The position numbers and the translations under genes were made by a program. DNA of 64,000 nt from Medicago truncatula (Eukaryota > Streptophyta > Magnoliopsida > Fabales > Fabaceae): NCBI RefSeq assembly GCF_003473485.1, contig NC_053048.1:51147755-51211754 (forward strand), read 5' to 3'. The notes beneath the pieces are model-generated. The model had not been told where the DNA came from. It did no database searches and worked only from the letters and a program-made list of their open reading frames with translations. Within the stretch, counting starts at the first letter, position 1, and each line of letters begins with the position of its first letter. This document shows, one piece after another, positions 1 to 11,420 of the stretch.

Positions 1-1
1 T

Positions 2-2098
2 GCAGAAGTAAAACTTGAAGATACCTGGAGAGTGGGTGCTGGGGTAGATAGCAAAGAGGTTCATGTTCAGGAAAACAGAAACCGTAGGGACAAAGAAACC
101 ATTTATAAGACAGCACAAGAGATGCCCTCTAACCCCAAGGAGCCTTGGGATGTTGAAATGGACTACGATGATTCTTTGACACTGGAAATTCCTATTGAAC
201 AGCTACCAGATTGTGACGACGTAGAAATGGATGCATCTGATCAAGTTGCAACTCATGCTGCTGTTCAAGGGGTGGCCTCCTCATCTTCAGCCAGTAATGC
301 AGCAACTGCTCAACCTGACATGCAGTTGCTTGCCGTACTGCTAAATAATCCAGACTTGGTATTTGCCTTAACTTCTGGACAAGTTGGCAACATATCAGAT
401 GAGCAAACCTTGAAGCTGCTTGACATGATCAAGAGTGGCAATGTGAACTTGGGATTAAGTGAAATTGCAAATGGCAACTATGGTGCTATTGCAAGGGCCC
501 CCGAGAAGGTGGAAGTTTCTCTCCCATCTCCAACTCCTTCAAGTGATCCAAGCACGGTGCGTGATTTGAGTTCATACCGCAACAACTATTTGTCAAAGAT
601 CTTATCATGTCTGATGTCTCGTATCAGAGTGCCATGCACTCTCCACTTTAGCCACGTTGGCTTGTGTTTGTTGAGAGCAGATAGTATTTGTAGCATAGGG
701 TGTTGGGGAAATGGGATTTTTAGTGGTGGCCCAATTTGAGATATGAAATAAATTGTTTTTTAAGTTCGTTTCAATTCCTTGTTTGTGTTGTTTCGTTTTT
801 CACCAACCAAGATATTGCATTGTCATGTTCTTGGATGCCACGTAAAAAGTATTCCATATTAGTAAGCAAATAGCCATTTTAGGGAACCGATAGGTAGGTT
901 GGTCTCAGATTTCCGTACTGCTAACTAATAGAGTTTAGTTCCCTTTGGAATCATTTGTAGCATAGGGTTTTGCGTGTATTTAAGAGTAGGCAATTAGTTT
1001 CATGCTTGTCTCGTTAATTTACAGTGCCGAGACCCTTAGCCTGACCAAGACAAGAATGCATGATGGGCCCCCACACTATTTCCTTACAACTGTTAACGTG
1101 CTAAAAACTTTATAATCATTTGCCAAAAAAGAAGTATATTGTAAAATTGTAACAATCATATAGAGATTATTGATTAACTGCATTAACTGACAGCTTCCCA
1201 TTTTTCAACTTTTCAGAATGGATGCAGCATAGAAGCACCAAAGAATCCTTTTACAAGGCAAAACTTAGCAACTGATAGACGAATTTTCCAGAGCCCTGCT
1301 TCAATTGCAACTACCAACTTATCATCTCAAATTCCAGCTACTAATACTGCAGTAAGGCAACAGCATACAGTCATTCCATCTTCAAAGCAGCTAACCGGCA
1401 CAACAGTTTCTCAATATTCACTACCAAAAGCAACTAATATTATTCATGAAAAACAACCAGTTCACTCCTCCGCGTATGCGCAAACACAATTCTCTGATAG
1501 AGGTCTAGCCATGAGGAACACAATCACCGCAAATGTATCTTCGGTTGGCGCACATTCACCTCTAGCAATCCGGGCTGATGGCATAAGTAATATAAAACCA
1601 ATATTACCTAATTCAAATATACAAGAGGGTTCGTCTAATTCATTTCAACAACCAACATCACGCTCAGCCACACAACAACAAAGACATACTCATATGATGC
1701 CCCACCAGCCCCATTTTGCAGAACCTTCCTATCAGAACCCTGTCCATCCCTATCAACCACAATTCGAAAGATCGGGTCCTGTGTCAGATTTGCGGAGAGT
1801 TAGGCAGGATATACCACCCATTTATCATTCTCAACGAAATCATAACACAATGGTTGGGGGGTCAATGCAATCTGGTTCATGGGATACAAACAATCATGGA
1901 AGGGAGGGATATGAATCATGGAGTCCGGAGAATAGTCCAACTAGGAATCCTCCTAGGTATGCTCCAGGTAGGAATCTCCCAGAGTCCAGGAATCATGTAA
2001 GAAATCATAGACCTGAGTGGTCAAGGCAGCGGGGTTCTTCTGGACACTGGGACCCTGGTAGGCATGAGAATAGAAAATGGCATGATCAGAGGCGATGA
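2..2098 (+). CDS. LD: LUMINIDEPENDENS-like protein, C-terminal part (5' end outside window)
   Basis: 3' end of a gene for an LD-type nuclear regulator of the autonomous flowering pathway. Two coding exons are visible, about 2-556 and 1217-2098. The first ends at ACG|GTGCGT and the second begins after TTTCAG at 1216; both are phase 0 and share a frame, and the stop is TGA at 2096-2098. The first exon holds the conserved segment NPDLVFALTSGQ followed by a leucine-rich helix region. The second is rich in Q, N, S, H and R and ends in an Arg/His/Trp-rich tail, as in LD proteins. The N-terminal homeodomain lies upstream of the window. The window opens with TGCAG, so the first exon could begin at 6 rather than earlier; this cannot be decided here. 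Reading past 556 gives an unrelated tail and is intronic. The family call rests on remembered similarity and looks solid. Confidence 0.85.
557..1216 (+). other. Last visible intron of the LD gene
   Basis: 660-bp AT-rich intron with donor GTGCGT and acceptor TTTCAG. It joins two phase-0 exons in the same frame. No other element is seen inside it. Confidence 0.8.
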
Positions 2099-2930
2099 TT
2101 TAGTGTTCAAATTTATTTTGGTCTATGGGGTTAAATCTGACCCTTAACTTGCTGGATATATAGAGTTAAACTCTGATAACAATAATTTTTCTTTTGGTTA
2201 AAATAATGGAATGGATAGCGAACTAAACTGATTGTCGGATAAGGATGATATTACTGTCGGTACGGTTGCAGTGTTTAGAATGTCATGAGTTTTACTGGAA
2301 TATCATTATTTATATCCAACGTAAAAAAGTCTAAATTTTTACCCTTAAAATATAATTGCTTTTGTTTCACTCACGGCCATGAATGTTAAGCTCAGTTTGG
2401 TACTTTGGGTGCCTTAAGCACAGCTTTTTGATTAGAACAGTAGGGAAATTGCGTTAATTTTCTTTAAAAGTTGTGAAATCACATGAAGTACTTTTTTTTT
2501 TAGTAAATGAAGTACATAAAACTTGCGTAAATTTCTTAATAGTTTTATATTGAAGAAGATGAGAAGAAGTGTTGCGTTGAGAAGTGTGTTTGTTTCATCT
2601 TTGGAAAAAAAAATATTGTGTTAAAAAATGAGATTTAGAAAACTGAAGTTATAAAATGAGATTTAAGAAAAAAACTGAAGTTATTTATGTTTGTTTATCC
2701 ATAAAAATTACTTTAATATATTTTTTTTAACTTGTTCATGTATTGTCCTCATCGTTTTTTAAACAAAATAGATTTTTATTTTAAAGCCAATTTTTTTTTT
2801 TTTGATAATTCTTTTTTTTTTTTTTAAATCTTACACAAACACTTAAAAACGATAAAGTGATTTTTTCCCTAAAAGAAACTTAAACAAATGCACCCCTAAC
2901 GAAAAAATAAAATATATTTTATAAATATAG
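2099..2930. other. LD 3' flank, no gene seen
   Basis: 3' untranslated and flanking sequence of LD, AT-rich with long T and A runs. No open frame of substance and no repeat structure recognised. Confidence 0.5.
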
Positions 2931-3395
2931 GTTAAATATGTTTTTGGTCCATATAAATATGTCAACTTTTCATTTTAATCCCTCGAAAAATTTCATCACT
3001 TTTGGTCCTTTTTTAAAGTAAACTTAAATGTAGAATTCATATTTTTTAATAAAATTTTGTAGAAAAATTTATAATATTATAACAATTTCTCCAATAAAAA
3101 ATAGATTTTTTTTAACTAAACATGAATTAAATATAAATTTTTATATTTTTAGATGTTAAAAATTCATATTTTATTTGTTTTGTTAAAAAATTCTATTTTT
3201 TTAGGAGAGAGTTTTACAATATTCAACACATTTCTACAAAATTTTATTAAAAAATATAAAGATTAATTTAAATATAGGGACAAAAAGTAGTGATTGAAAA
3301 TTTTATAGGAACTAAAAGTTGAAAGAAAATTTTAAAAGACTAAAACAAAAAATTGGTATATTTATAAGAACCAAAAATATAATTAACCCTATAAG
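2931..3395. mobile_element. MITE-like foldback element
   Basis: Inverted arms. The left arm starts with GGTTAAATATGTTTTTGGTC at about 2931. The right arm, at about 3200-3395, reads back as the complement, with the ACCAAAAATATAATTAACCC end and the shared AAAATTTTATTAAAAAATAT segment. No coding capacity. This is the widespread 'ggtccct' type of foldback. Confidence 0.6.
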
Positions 3396-4365
3396 TATTA
3401 TCTTGACAACTTTTGTTGTGACAAAGTTCTATGTGTATATAGAGACCAAAAGTGCCAAGACAAGAAAATTAAATTTATGTATTAGTGGTGACAAAGTTTT
3501 GTGTTTCTTTTAAACCAACAGTTATGTATTTTTCCTATATTTAGCGAATGATGATGCTTTTCCTTGGTGTTCTTAATTATGTCATCGTTTTGAGAAAATT
3601 TATGATTAATTTTTTTAAAAAAACCTCAAAATAAACAAGTTGATTCCTTAAAAACACATTTACTTACGGTGTAATTGTTGTTTTGATGATTCACTTTGTG
3701 ACGTGTCTCAAGATTGCTTGATGGTTTAATTGTAAAGTTTTACTCAAAAAGAGTTCTATGTCGAATCAAATGTGTCTTTATATTGAGTGTCATTTATAAA
3801 TTATGAATTTTGTGTGACGGTGTATTTGAGTGTATCTTTATTGTTTAATACAAATAGATAAAAATGTGCAATAAATCAATCACTAATTGTTTTAATACAA
3901 CCTCAAGTGAAATAAAATATTGTGGAAGATAAGTAAAAGATCACATTAATATTAACATGAGATCAATTATATAATTTACAAATGAAGTTTTCTATCAAAT
4001 GAGAGCACTATTATGAGAGATGAGAGGAGTAATGAATAGCCCTTGGATTTAAATCAATGATTTAATTGATTTTAAGTTTTCTAACTGCATCTTACACTAT
4101 AATTCTCACCCACTCACCTTTTGCGCTTCCTTCTTTTCCTTTTCGTTTTTTTTTTTGTTGGGTGAATTCTCGACCTACCCACTACAATCTCTCTAACCTG
4201 CTTCAAAAATCAAAATTGGTTTCTTCGATGGGATATAAAGAGAATCAAAGTTGTGTTAATTGATTTCAGCTTAGGAAATTATATGTGATGAATCTCTTGC
4301 ATCGTAACTCTCTACAGTCCAACAGTGGCAGATATTTTTTATTTATTCTTACCACCAAAAAATGG
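3396..4365. other. Intergenic, nothing recognised
   Basis: AT-rich sequence with only short open frames that have no family character. No structured repeat noticed. Confidence 0.4.
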
Positions 4366-4715
4366 CTTAATTGTATTTTTGGTCTCCTATATTTTAAGAA
4401 GTTGCGATTTTAGACCCATAACTAATTAAAATACAAAACAGCCCCCTATGTGTTGGATCTTTGACAATTTTGGCTCCATAACTAATTAAAATATAAAACA
4501 ATTCCCTATGTATTGGATCTTTGACAGTTTTGGCCCCCTAACTAATTAAAATACAAAGGGACTGTTTTGGAGAATCATAAGGGACTGTTTTGTATTTTAA
4601 TTAGTTAGGAGGCCAAAACTGTCAAAGATCCAATACATAGGGCTGTTTTTGTATTTTAATTAATTAGGATGCCAAAATCACAACTTCTTAAAACATAAGG
4701 GGCGCCCAAAAAATT
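4366..4715. mobile_element. MITE-like foldback with duplicated arm
   Basis: The left arm starts GGCTTAATTGTATTTTTGGT. Within it the unit 'aactaattaaaatacaaaac...gatctttgacaattttggc' occurs about twice in tandem. The right arm from about 4590 is the complement (TTTTGTATTTTAATTAGTTA, then 'ccaaaactgtcaaagatcc'). The same family occurs at 58505-58797. Confidence 0.65.
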
Positions 4716-5227
4716 GAACCAAGTTTTGAGGTAAATTTCAAACAAATTAACAAACTTTAAGAAATTGAGTAATGATGGGTGTCTCTGCCAAATTGGGTGC
4801 CTCTATGGGTATCTCAATCTATATTAATAAATTTGTGTCATTTCAATCTTTGTTGTTTTATAACTTATAACTATCGTGTTTTAATTCCATGCGGTGCTTG
4901 ATTTTAAAGAACTCTTTTTATGAATCAGCATGTGGTTCTTCAAATTAAAGGAATACTTTTAAAAAAAATCCACAAAGCTTATCAATATCATGAACCAAAA
5001 TATGGATAGAATGAATTGAAGATCTTAGCCTCAACAAGAAAAATGTCACAGATATGCAAATAGGGGAAGAAGAAAGCACTACCAAGGAATGGAAAAGATA
5101 GAGAACGAATGACCCATTAAAAGCAAATTTAATGTCAGCTCAAAGGCCATTATTTCATCATCTCATTATAAATAGTGCTCTTATTTGATACACTCTATAT
5201 ATATATAATTATTTTTTATTTTTTATA
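4716..5227. other. Intergenic, nothing recognised
   Basis: AT-rich spacer with a short TA run near 5198-5210. No coding or repeat signature noticed. Confidence 0.4.
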
Positions 5228-5355
5228 GATAGACGAAATTACAAAGTCATCTTAAACTCACACACACAAAGTGGAGGTATCGAGGGTTCGAACTCCGGTT
5301 ATGTCGTTCGACCTAACAATTTCGGTATTTTTGCCAGTTGAGCTGGAACTTATGA
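5228..5355 (-). repeat. tRNA-derived SINE-like repeat
   Basis: On the minus strand an A-box-like segment CAGCTCAACTGGCAAAA is followed by a B-box-like segment GGAGTTCGAACCCTCG about 70 bases on. This matches the internal Pol III promoter of tRNA-derived SINEs. It cannot fold as a tRNA. Confidence 0.5.
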
Positions 5356-8300
5356 GATAATTTATATATATTTTTATAGCTTATATGTTTATATAAATTT
5401 TTATGGCATGACCTTGAGCCCACTTTTTTAAGTTTTTGGATCCGTTTTTTTTCCTTTGCACCACAAAGCACTCCTTGTCGCTACTTTTTATTTTTCAGAA
5501 TTCTCCACACCAATTTTCCTTTCACCTTTGGTTGTTTTTGACTTTTTCTTTATGTTTGAATTATAAGGTTGTTTATTTTTTATTTTTTTGGTCAAATAAG
5601 GTTGTTTATATTCCTTCCTCTTATTTAAGAAACATTCTTAACGTTTAAAAAAAAGCATTCTTTAAAATTGTGCTTTCAATGGCATCTTAAAAGCTTGTTT
5701 CCAATAAAGATTTTTAGATTCTTCAAGTGAAAAAATCTTGGATTTGAACCTTTTAATGTAAAACTACCAAGACTTGTTGCTACATTTGGAACAAGTATGG
5801 CTCACCATACTTTCAAAATGAAGCATCCTTTAATCAAAGTGGCCTACTACCTAACCAGGTATTAGTCACAGTCCCATAGTCAGGTGAAACTTCAACAATT
5901 ATGAGGCACAAATTCAAAATAATAATACCTCACAAAATACAAATGGTATATCTTAAAATACCAATGTGTGAACAACTAGATTATCAATGTAAAATCTCAA
6001 AAAAAACTAAGAAATTCTTATCATCATGCGACACAAAAACCTCAATTTGTACCGACACACATGTATATTTATTTAATTTGAACCTTGATGTTTTGTTTAG
6101 GATGTTTGTCATGCCAAATTTGGATGAAAGTAAGAATAAATGCTAATGCTACAAAGGCATTCATAGACCGTGGTGTATCAAAAAACGAGTGTTGTAAGCT
6201 TCAGTCAACCATGTCTTCCTTTTTTTTGTATAATATAATGATACTTGACGAGAATATATTTCTTGCTACAGCCGATGCATTTGTGGAGTAATACTTGAAA
6301 GACACCCATTTTGTTGAAGAGATTTGCCAATTCTTCATTGCTTTCAGGCAAGTTTTAAAATACACCAGCTGATCTAAGCTCTTTTACATCCCCTGCATTG
6401 TCAAACAATGAATAGGTAAAAAATTAGTAGCATTCATAGTTGTAGAGAAGATCTAAACACATGTACACTATTAAATTTCAAAAAAAATATGGTGTCGCAA
6501 CACAAAAATCAGAAGCCTTAATTCTCCATTAATCCATCTTCTTTTATCCTTACTCTCCATTAATCCATCTTCTTTATCTTTCTTATTTGCCATCACTCTT
6601 TCAGATCTATAATGCTCTTCTAAATATTAAAATTACAGATGTGACACTTTTCACAACAATCATGTTGATCTGGGAATGAACTCTTCCCCATATTATGTTC
6701 ATTTCTGAATATCACATACAATAATAGGTACATGATCAAAGGATGTTGTATCATTATTTTGTTTGATTTAAGTTTAATTCATGGGAGTTTATGAAAATGT
6801 TGGCATTGAAGTGTCTTACTTAGTGTAAGGAATTACTAGTTTCTTTGAGAAAAATCAAAAGAATGGAGAGAAAGTGTTTTGTATTCTACCTATTGTTTTG
6901 TATTATAGGTTCTTACATCGAAATTTTTTCATATAAGTAGAGCGGTGATGAGAAGGAATAAGATGGTAGGATGAAGTTCAAAAGAATATATTTGAACACA
7001 TTCCCTTTCGTCATTACTTAGAAATTTGATGTACATACTACATTAATCTAAATAAAGCTTTCATGAAGGCTATGTATCCACTGCATAAAATAGATATGCT
7101 AGTTGACGACACGTCAAGTTGCAAGGCACTCAACTTCGTCGATGCATATTTATGATACAACTAGATCCTAATTGATCAAGTTAAAGAACACATGGCCAAC
7201 ATAACAAAGGTTGATGGACAATGTCTTCGGAAAGCACATTAGGGACAACAACATGATCTATGCATGAAAACATTTGTACTGCAGGCTTCAAGACAAAACA
7301 ACATTGTTTTTCTTCCCTAAGAACTTCATTCCATAGGAAAAATAAGATGTCAATATCCAAAGTGTAAGTCGGCCTGAATGTATGTATAATGTATGTACAA
7401 CATTTGAGACATGACTCTTGCACTAATGGCTTGGATTTCACAATCAGAGACTTTGCCCTAGATGATCCCATCACTTTGTTGTTAAAATGGAGGAACTTAC
7501 TCCCTCAACTCAAAGGATCACTTGCATGACTCTAATATCTTGGACCTTGTTAATCTTTGACGCCATTCAATGGATCAACTTATTTGAAACACCAAAATTG
7601 ATGTAAGTATCGGAAAATGTCATATTTTAGTCCGTCTGAAGTAGACAAATTCTCTTAGCTTCTAGAAGCTCTTGTCAATTAGAGCTTTTTTAATAGATCG
7701 AGCAACAAACATTGCAAACATTTTAACATAGTTGAATTGCATCCATTGTTGAAAAGCAAATTTGAGAGACCAAGAACAACAAACTAGCATTTGCTCATCA
7801 AATCTCTTACAAACCCGAACCTTTGACTTGTGCTCACACAATTCGACCATGGTCTCAAAATTGTCACAATCTTATTTCCAATTCACTGAAAATAATAATT
7901 TCTTTTCGACTATCATTGATCTCAAAATTGTCCAGTTTTCCAGAATCCACATTATTGTTTCCAATTCACTTACGATAATTTCTTTGACTTTGTTAATACA
8001 ATTACTAAAATTGTTCAGGTTTTCGGAATACACAATCTCATTTCCAATTCACGTAGGATAATTCTGACTAGTGTTCACACAATCTCATTTCAAAGTTGAT
8101 CTTGAATCTTGATCTTTTAATTCATTTTTCAATTCATTTATGACTTATTATATAATTTGAAGTTGTGTAAATTGTTTGTTAAGCCCGATGTATTTGAGCT
8201 GACTTTCGGAATCAATTTTCACAACAAACAACTAGTCTTTGTCTTAGTGGCCTTGGTCAACCTAAGTTGAAGAAACCTAGCATTCATCACGCAAAATATA

Positions 8301-8390
8301 CAAATTGGACAAGAACATAGTATAGTTTTTACATTAAAATTTTCCAACCAAAGAATCTAATTAACATAAAACATTTAATATAAATACACA
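5356..8390. other. Long intergenic stretch, no gene recognised
   Basis: Several short open frames (up to about 99 codons) without recognisable domains. Around 7870-8060 the motif TTTCCAATTCAC recurs three times in an imperfect repeat of roughly 80 bp. No RNA gene or transposon ends identified. Confidence 0.4.
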
Positions 8391-8397
8391 GGAAGGG

Positions 8398-8479
8398 CAG
8401 GTTCAGTCATGATAGAAAAAACATCAGGTTTAACACCATATTCTAGATTCAATTATAAACATTCATCTGCAAAAACCTG
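8398..8479 (-). ncRNA. Possible third box C/D snoRNA (orphan)
   Basis: On the minus strand, CAGGT at 8479-8475 can pair with ACCTG at 8402-8398. A GATGAA box-C-like element lies just inside the 5' side and CUGA (8406-8403) just inside the 3' side. The box C match is weak, and I could not place the sequence upstream of box D on rRNA or snRNA. Listed because it sits immediately downstream of two stronger snoRNAs on the same strand. Confidence 0.3.
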
Positions 8480-8529
8480 AAAAGATTATACGGCGGATAT
8501 AAGATACTGAATCATAGATCTAATTTGAC

Positions 8530-8622
8530 GAAAGAGCAATTGATCAGATAATTGTAGTCTGATATTTAACGATCAACATTATAAATTCGGATCAGTATCA
8601 TCATCACCTCAATAGCTCTTTC
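8530..8622 (-). ncRNA. Box C/D snoRNA, predicted 25S rRNA 2'-O-methylation guide
   Basis: On the minus strand GAAAGAGC (8622-8615) pairs perfectly with GCTCTTTC (8537-8530), with further pairing inside. Box C is GTGATGA (8607-8601), a CTGA at 8595-8592 can act as D', and box D is CTGA (8547-8544). The plus-strand sequence upstream of box D, AATTGTAGTCTG (8550-8561), equals a stretch near the 5' end of plant 25S rRNA as I remember it (CGAATTGTAGTCTGG). By the D+5 rule the first U of AAUUG would be methylated. Size (93 nt) and box spacing suit a C/D snoRNA. The rRNA match is from memory and untested. Confidence 0.75.
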
Positions 8623-8712
8623 AAAATCGAAAATATACAGCAATTTTCATAGTGAAATGAAAAAACACAGCAAATAAAACGAAAAAAAAAATCATTCAAG
8701 AGAATAGAAATG

Positions 8713-8807
8713 GAAGGCTCAGAAGGATCCATTGGTAATTTTCTAATCATAAAGGAAAATTCTCAATTCCTTCATAAAATAGGTAGTTTTTCAACATCAT
8801 CGCCTTC
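8713..8807 (-). ncRNA. Box C/D snoRNA, predicted 18S rRNA 2'-O-methylation guide (snR41-like target)
   Basis: On the minus strand GAAGGC (8807-8802) pairs with GCCTTC (8718-8713). Box C is an AUGAUGU variant directly after the stem, and box D is CTGA (8722-8719). An internal ATGATTA around 8740-8750 may be C'. The 13 bases upstream of box D are antisense to GAGGATCCATTGG of 18S rRNA, with one G-U pair. D+5 falls on the A of GGA, which I believe corresponds to the site guided by yeast snR41. It is the first RNA downstream of the promoter at 8940-9019. Family naming is inference; the structure and antisense are seen directly. Confidence 0.8.
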
Positions 8808-8939
8808 ACAAAACTAAAATAAAGACAATTGATTGAAAGAATAAAAACAAGAGACCAAGAAAAAAATATAAAAGGCACAGAGGCTGTTACAAATTGCGAC
8901 GACTCAACCCGATTGACACAGAGAGTGTGAGCTCTGATG

Positions 8940-9019
8940 TATAAATAGGTGTGGTAGAATTAGGTTTAGGGTTTGAGGTGCATATTAACCAGGATGGGCC
9001 TTTTAAAGCTAATTGGGCC
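8940..9019 (-). promoter_or_regulatory. Promoter of the snoRNA cluster: TATA box, telo-box, site II elements
   Basis: Reading the minus strand, two site II-type elements (TGGGCC/GGCCCA at about 9013-9018 and 8995-9000) lie upstream of a telo-box AAACCCTAA (about 8965-8973). A TATTTATA TATA box follows at 8947-8940. Telo-box plus site II is the usual pairing in plant snoRNA and ribosomal protein gene promoters. The first snoRNA begins about 130 bp downstream of the TATA box. Confidence 0.7.
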
Positions 9020-9309
9020 ACTATTTATTTTGTAAAGGGACTTCGTAGGCCCATCACTGAATTGTTTCAAATTTTTCATTGACAAAAAATACTAATTAAT
9101 TCTCAAATCTTAGAGAATATTTATTTATAAAAAATTGGTGTAATACACGGGTGTGGTTATCATGCATAAGGAATCCTTATGCACCCTGCAACAGTCCCAG
9201 TCCATTAACCGGTAGCCCAACATAATTGCTTCCTTCACCCCCAAAGGAAACCAAATGCGGGACCAAACAAAACAAAACAAAACGAACCAAACGCGGAAAC
9301 AAACTGAAT

Positions 9310-9465
9310 CATCACCGTCGTTCATCATCATCACCACCGGAATCTTCAATCTCATCATCAACACAGTCGTTCATCATCATCACCGTCATTCACCATCATC
9401 ATCACCGTACCAAAATCATCATCATCATCACCACTGTCATTCATCATCATCACCGTCAATCAAAA
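9310..9465. repeat. TCA/CAT-rich minisatellite inside the MULE
   Basis: Interrupted repeats of about 20 bp built from TTCATCATCATCACCG. They create long His/Ser-rich open frames that I do not consider genes. Confidence 0.7.
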
Positions 9466-10083
9466 TTGTATATGTTAGTTGGAAATGGTTTCAGAGTGTT
9501 GATTTGGTTTAATAACAGTCACAAATGTCCTTATTATAGTATGGTATAAAACTATGCCAAAATCATTTTGCTGTGGAAATGGTTTATATGAGCTGGACTC
9601 CAAAACCATTTTGCTGTGGAAATAGTTTTTGTGAGTTGTACTCCAAAACCATTAGATGTACTAAATAGCAGTGAATGAACCTAACTGCTTTAACAAACTC
9701 AATCCTATCGGTAACCGTCACCGGCCGAGTCCTGAATTGCATCCATTACCGCCGCTAACTAAATCTCTCGTCGTCGATTCTCATTCTCCATCGGCAGTGT
9801 CTTCTTCTTGAATAGTAAATTCATTTTCCAACAATTCATTTTTTGAGTTTTCAATACAAAGCCACCAAAATCACTAAGCTCAAACATTGTTTCGATCCAT
9901 CACAAGTTACAGAAGCGTTTTTTAAGAACAAACACAACGTGAACCTTTGAATCCGAAATCGGTTCTGACGGTAACAAAGCCAAATCGGCATCACCAAGCT
10001 TCAACAACACAAGTTGGTTTTGAAGCCATCAACAGAACAATAGACTGAACCAAATCAAGATTAGCTAAACAGAACGGGTCGGA

Positions 10084-10328
10084 ATGGAAGGAGAAAGCAG
10101 ATCGAAGCCGTAGCATCATCAATCCAAGCCGTTTCCGGCACGCCGTTACGACGTGGCATCAGAGGCAGTGGTCCGGTGATGAAGAAATCAGAGACGTTTT
10201 CCAGCAGGGAGAAGAGTGTTTCTCCGGTGAGGAAAGAACCGTCACTGAGTCAGGACGAGTTGAAGCGTTTATTAACAAGTTCAACGCGGAGATGAGGTTG
10301 CAAAGACAAGAATCGTTGAGGCAGTAGG
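10084..10328 (+). pseudogene. Captured DUF761-family gene fragment, frameshifted
   Basis: One frame gives MKKSETFSSREKSVSP followed by a PSLSQDELKR stretch. The next frame continues RVEAFINKFNAEMRLQRQES and then LRQ and a stop (ending 10328). Both halves match the C-terminal DUF761 motif of plant proteins of unknown function (order: KSETF, SQ(E/D)ELNR, RVEAFI.KFN.EMRLQRQES). The frame change falls at GACGAGTTGAAGCG, where a short direct repeat CGAGTTGAA seems to have collapsed. There is no proper start, so this is a fragment carried by the surrounding MULE. Confidence 0.65.
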
Positions 10329-10504
10329 ATTATTACACGTGTACACTAAATCAGATGGTTGTGAAGTGTTTATGCAGGGTGCATAAGGAAATGACTTATG
10401 CATGATAACTTTTGCCGTAATACACATTCATATGTTGTGTAATTTTGTTTATATATTTTTCTTCGCTTTTTTACTCTTCAGAGTATTTTCTATCAACAAT
10501 TTTT

Positions 10505-10925
10505 TTAGGCTTAAATATGTCTTTAGTCCCTGCACTTTCATCAGATTTTGGCATTGGTCCCTACACTTTTTTTTGTTTGGAATTGGTCCCTGCACTTTGT
10601 AAAAATATTGGTATTGATCCCTCTATTAACTTTCTGTTAAAAAAAACACAAAACTATTGGTATTAGTCCCTGCACTTTGTAAAAATATTGGTATTAGTCT
10701 CTGCACTTTGTAAAAATATTGATATTGGTGCCACGTGGTGTGAAATGATTGGGCCACATGGCACTCCGTTAGTTTTGTGTTTTTTTTTTTTAACAGAAAG
10801 TTAACAGAGGGACCAATACCAATATTTTTACAAAGTACAGGGACCAATGCCAAACAAAAAAAAGTGCAGGGACCAATGCCAAAATCTGATGAAAGTGCAG
10901 GGACCAATGACACATTTAAACCATT
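10505..10925. mobile_element. MITE-like foldback element
   Basis: The left arm begins AGGCTTAAATATGTCTTTAG and contains repeats of 'tggtccctgcactttgtaaaaatattgg'. The right arm (about 10770-10925) is the complement, ending in 'gcagggaccaatgacacatttaaacc'. A CACGTGG-containing loop lies near 10733. Non-coding. Confidence 0.65.
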
Positions 10926-11420
10926 TTTTTTATCTTTTCTATTAAATCTCAGTCTTTGTAGGTTACAAAAGTCCATGTGACATTTTTTTTTTCTACATAC
11001 TCTTCATGAAAGACATGAAGTGTTTCTCCCATGTTTATGTTTTATTCATTTTTTATCATGTAATATTTATAATTGAAATAATATTAAAAATTGGGATTTA
11101 ACATCTTTAAGATAAAAAATTCATTTAGTTAAAAAAGATAAAAAAAAAATACTCTTAAATTCCCCAAATCGAACAAGTTTTAAGGAGAACACCGGACGAA
11201 TCTAATGTTTTAAAAATATATATACGATAATGGTCCTCAAAGTGATACAACTAGTCGACAATGATAAAAAAATACTTTAATCATATTTTATTTATTTTCT
11301 GATGTTCGTAATCTAAAAGAGAAAAGTAAATTCTTCTTCCAAAACTCTCATCCAAATATTATATCCTAAAGAACTTAAATATTATCATATTTAAAATGTT
11401 TTCACTTCTTGAAAAAATTA
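10926..11420. other. Intergenic, nothing recognised
   Basis: AT-rich spacer between a foldback and the LINE remnant. No coding or RNA signal noticed. Confidence 0.4.

Larger units (their letters stand above)
9149..10416. mobile_element. Mutator-like element carrying gene fragments (Pack-MULE-like)
   Basis: 1,268-bp element. Both ends carry GTTATCATGCATAAG a few bases in, followed after a short spacer by CTTATGCACCCTGC, in inverted orientation. The outer bases are GGGTGTG at the left and, on the complement, GGCAAAA at the right. It is flanked by a perfect 9-bp duplication, GTAATACAC, at 9140-9148 and 10417-10425. A 9-bp duplication and termini starting with G are Mutator hallmarks. No transposase is present. 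Inside are a TCA-rich minisatellite (9310-9460) and a host gene fragment (10084-10328). Confidence 0.8.

Noticed and set aside
557-739. Open frame of LD continuing past 556
   Set aside because: A good donor (ACG|GTGCGT) and an in-phase next exon at 1217 show this is intron; the translated tail has no LD character.
9226-9549. His/Ser-rich open frames on both strands
   Set aside because: Produced by the TCA/CAT minisatellite inside the MULE, not by a gene.
10402-10980. Several short open frames
   Set aside because: They are readings of the foldback arms at 10505-10925.
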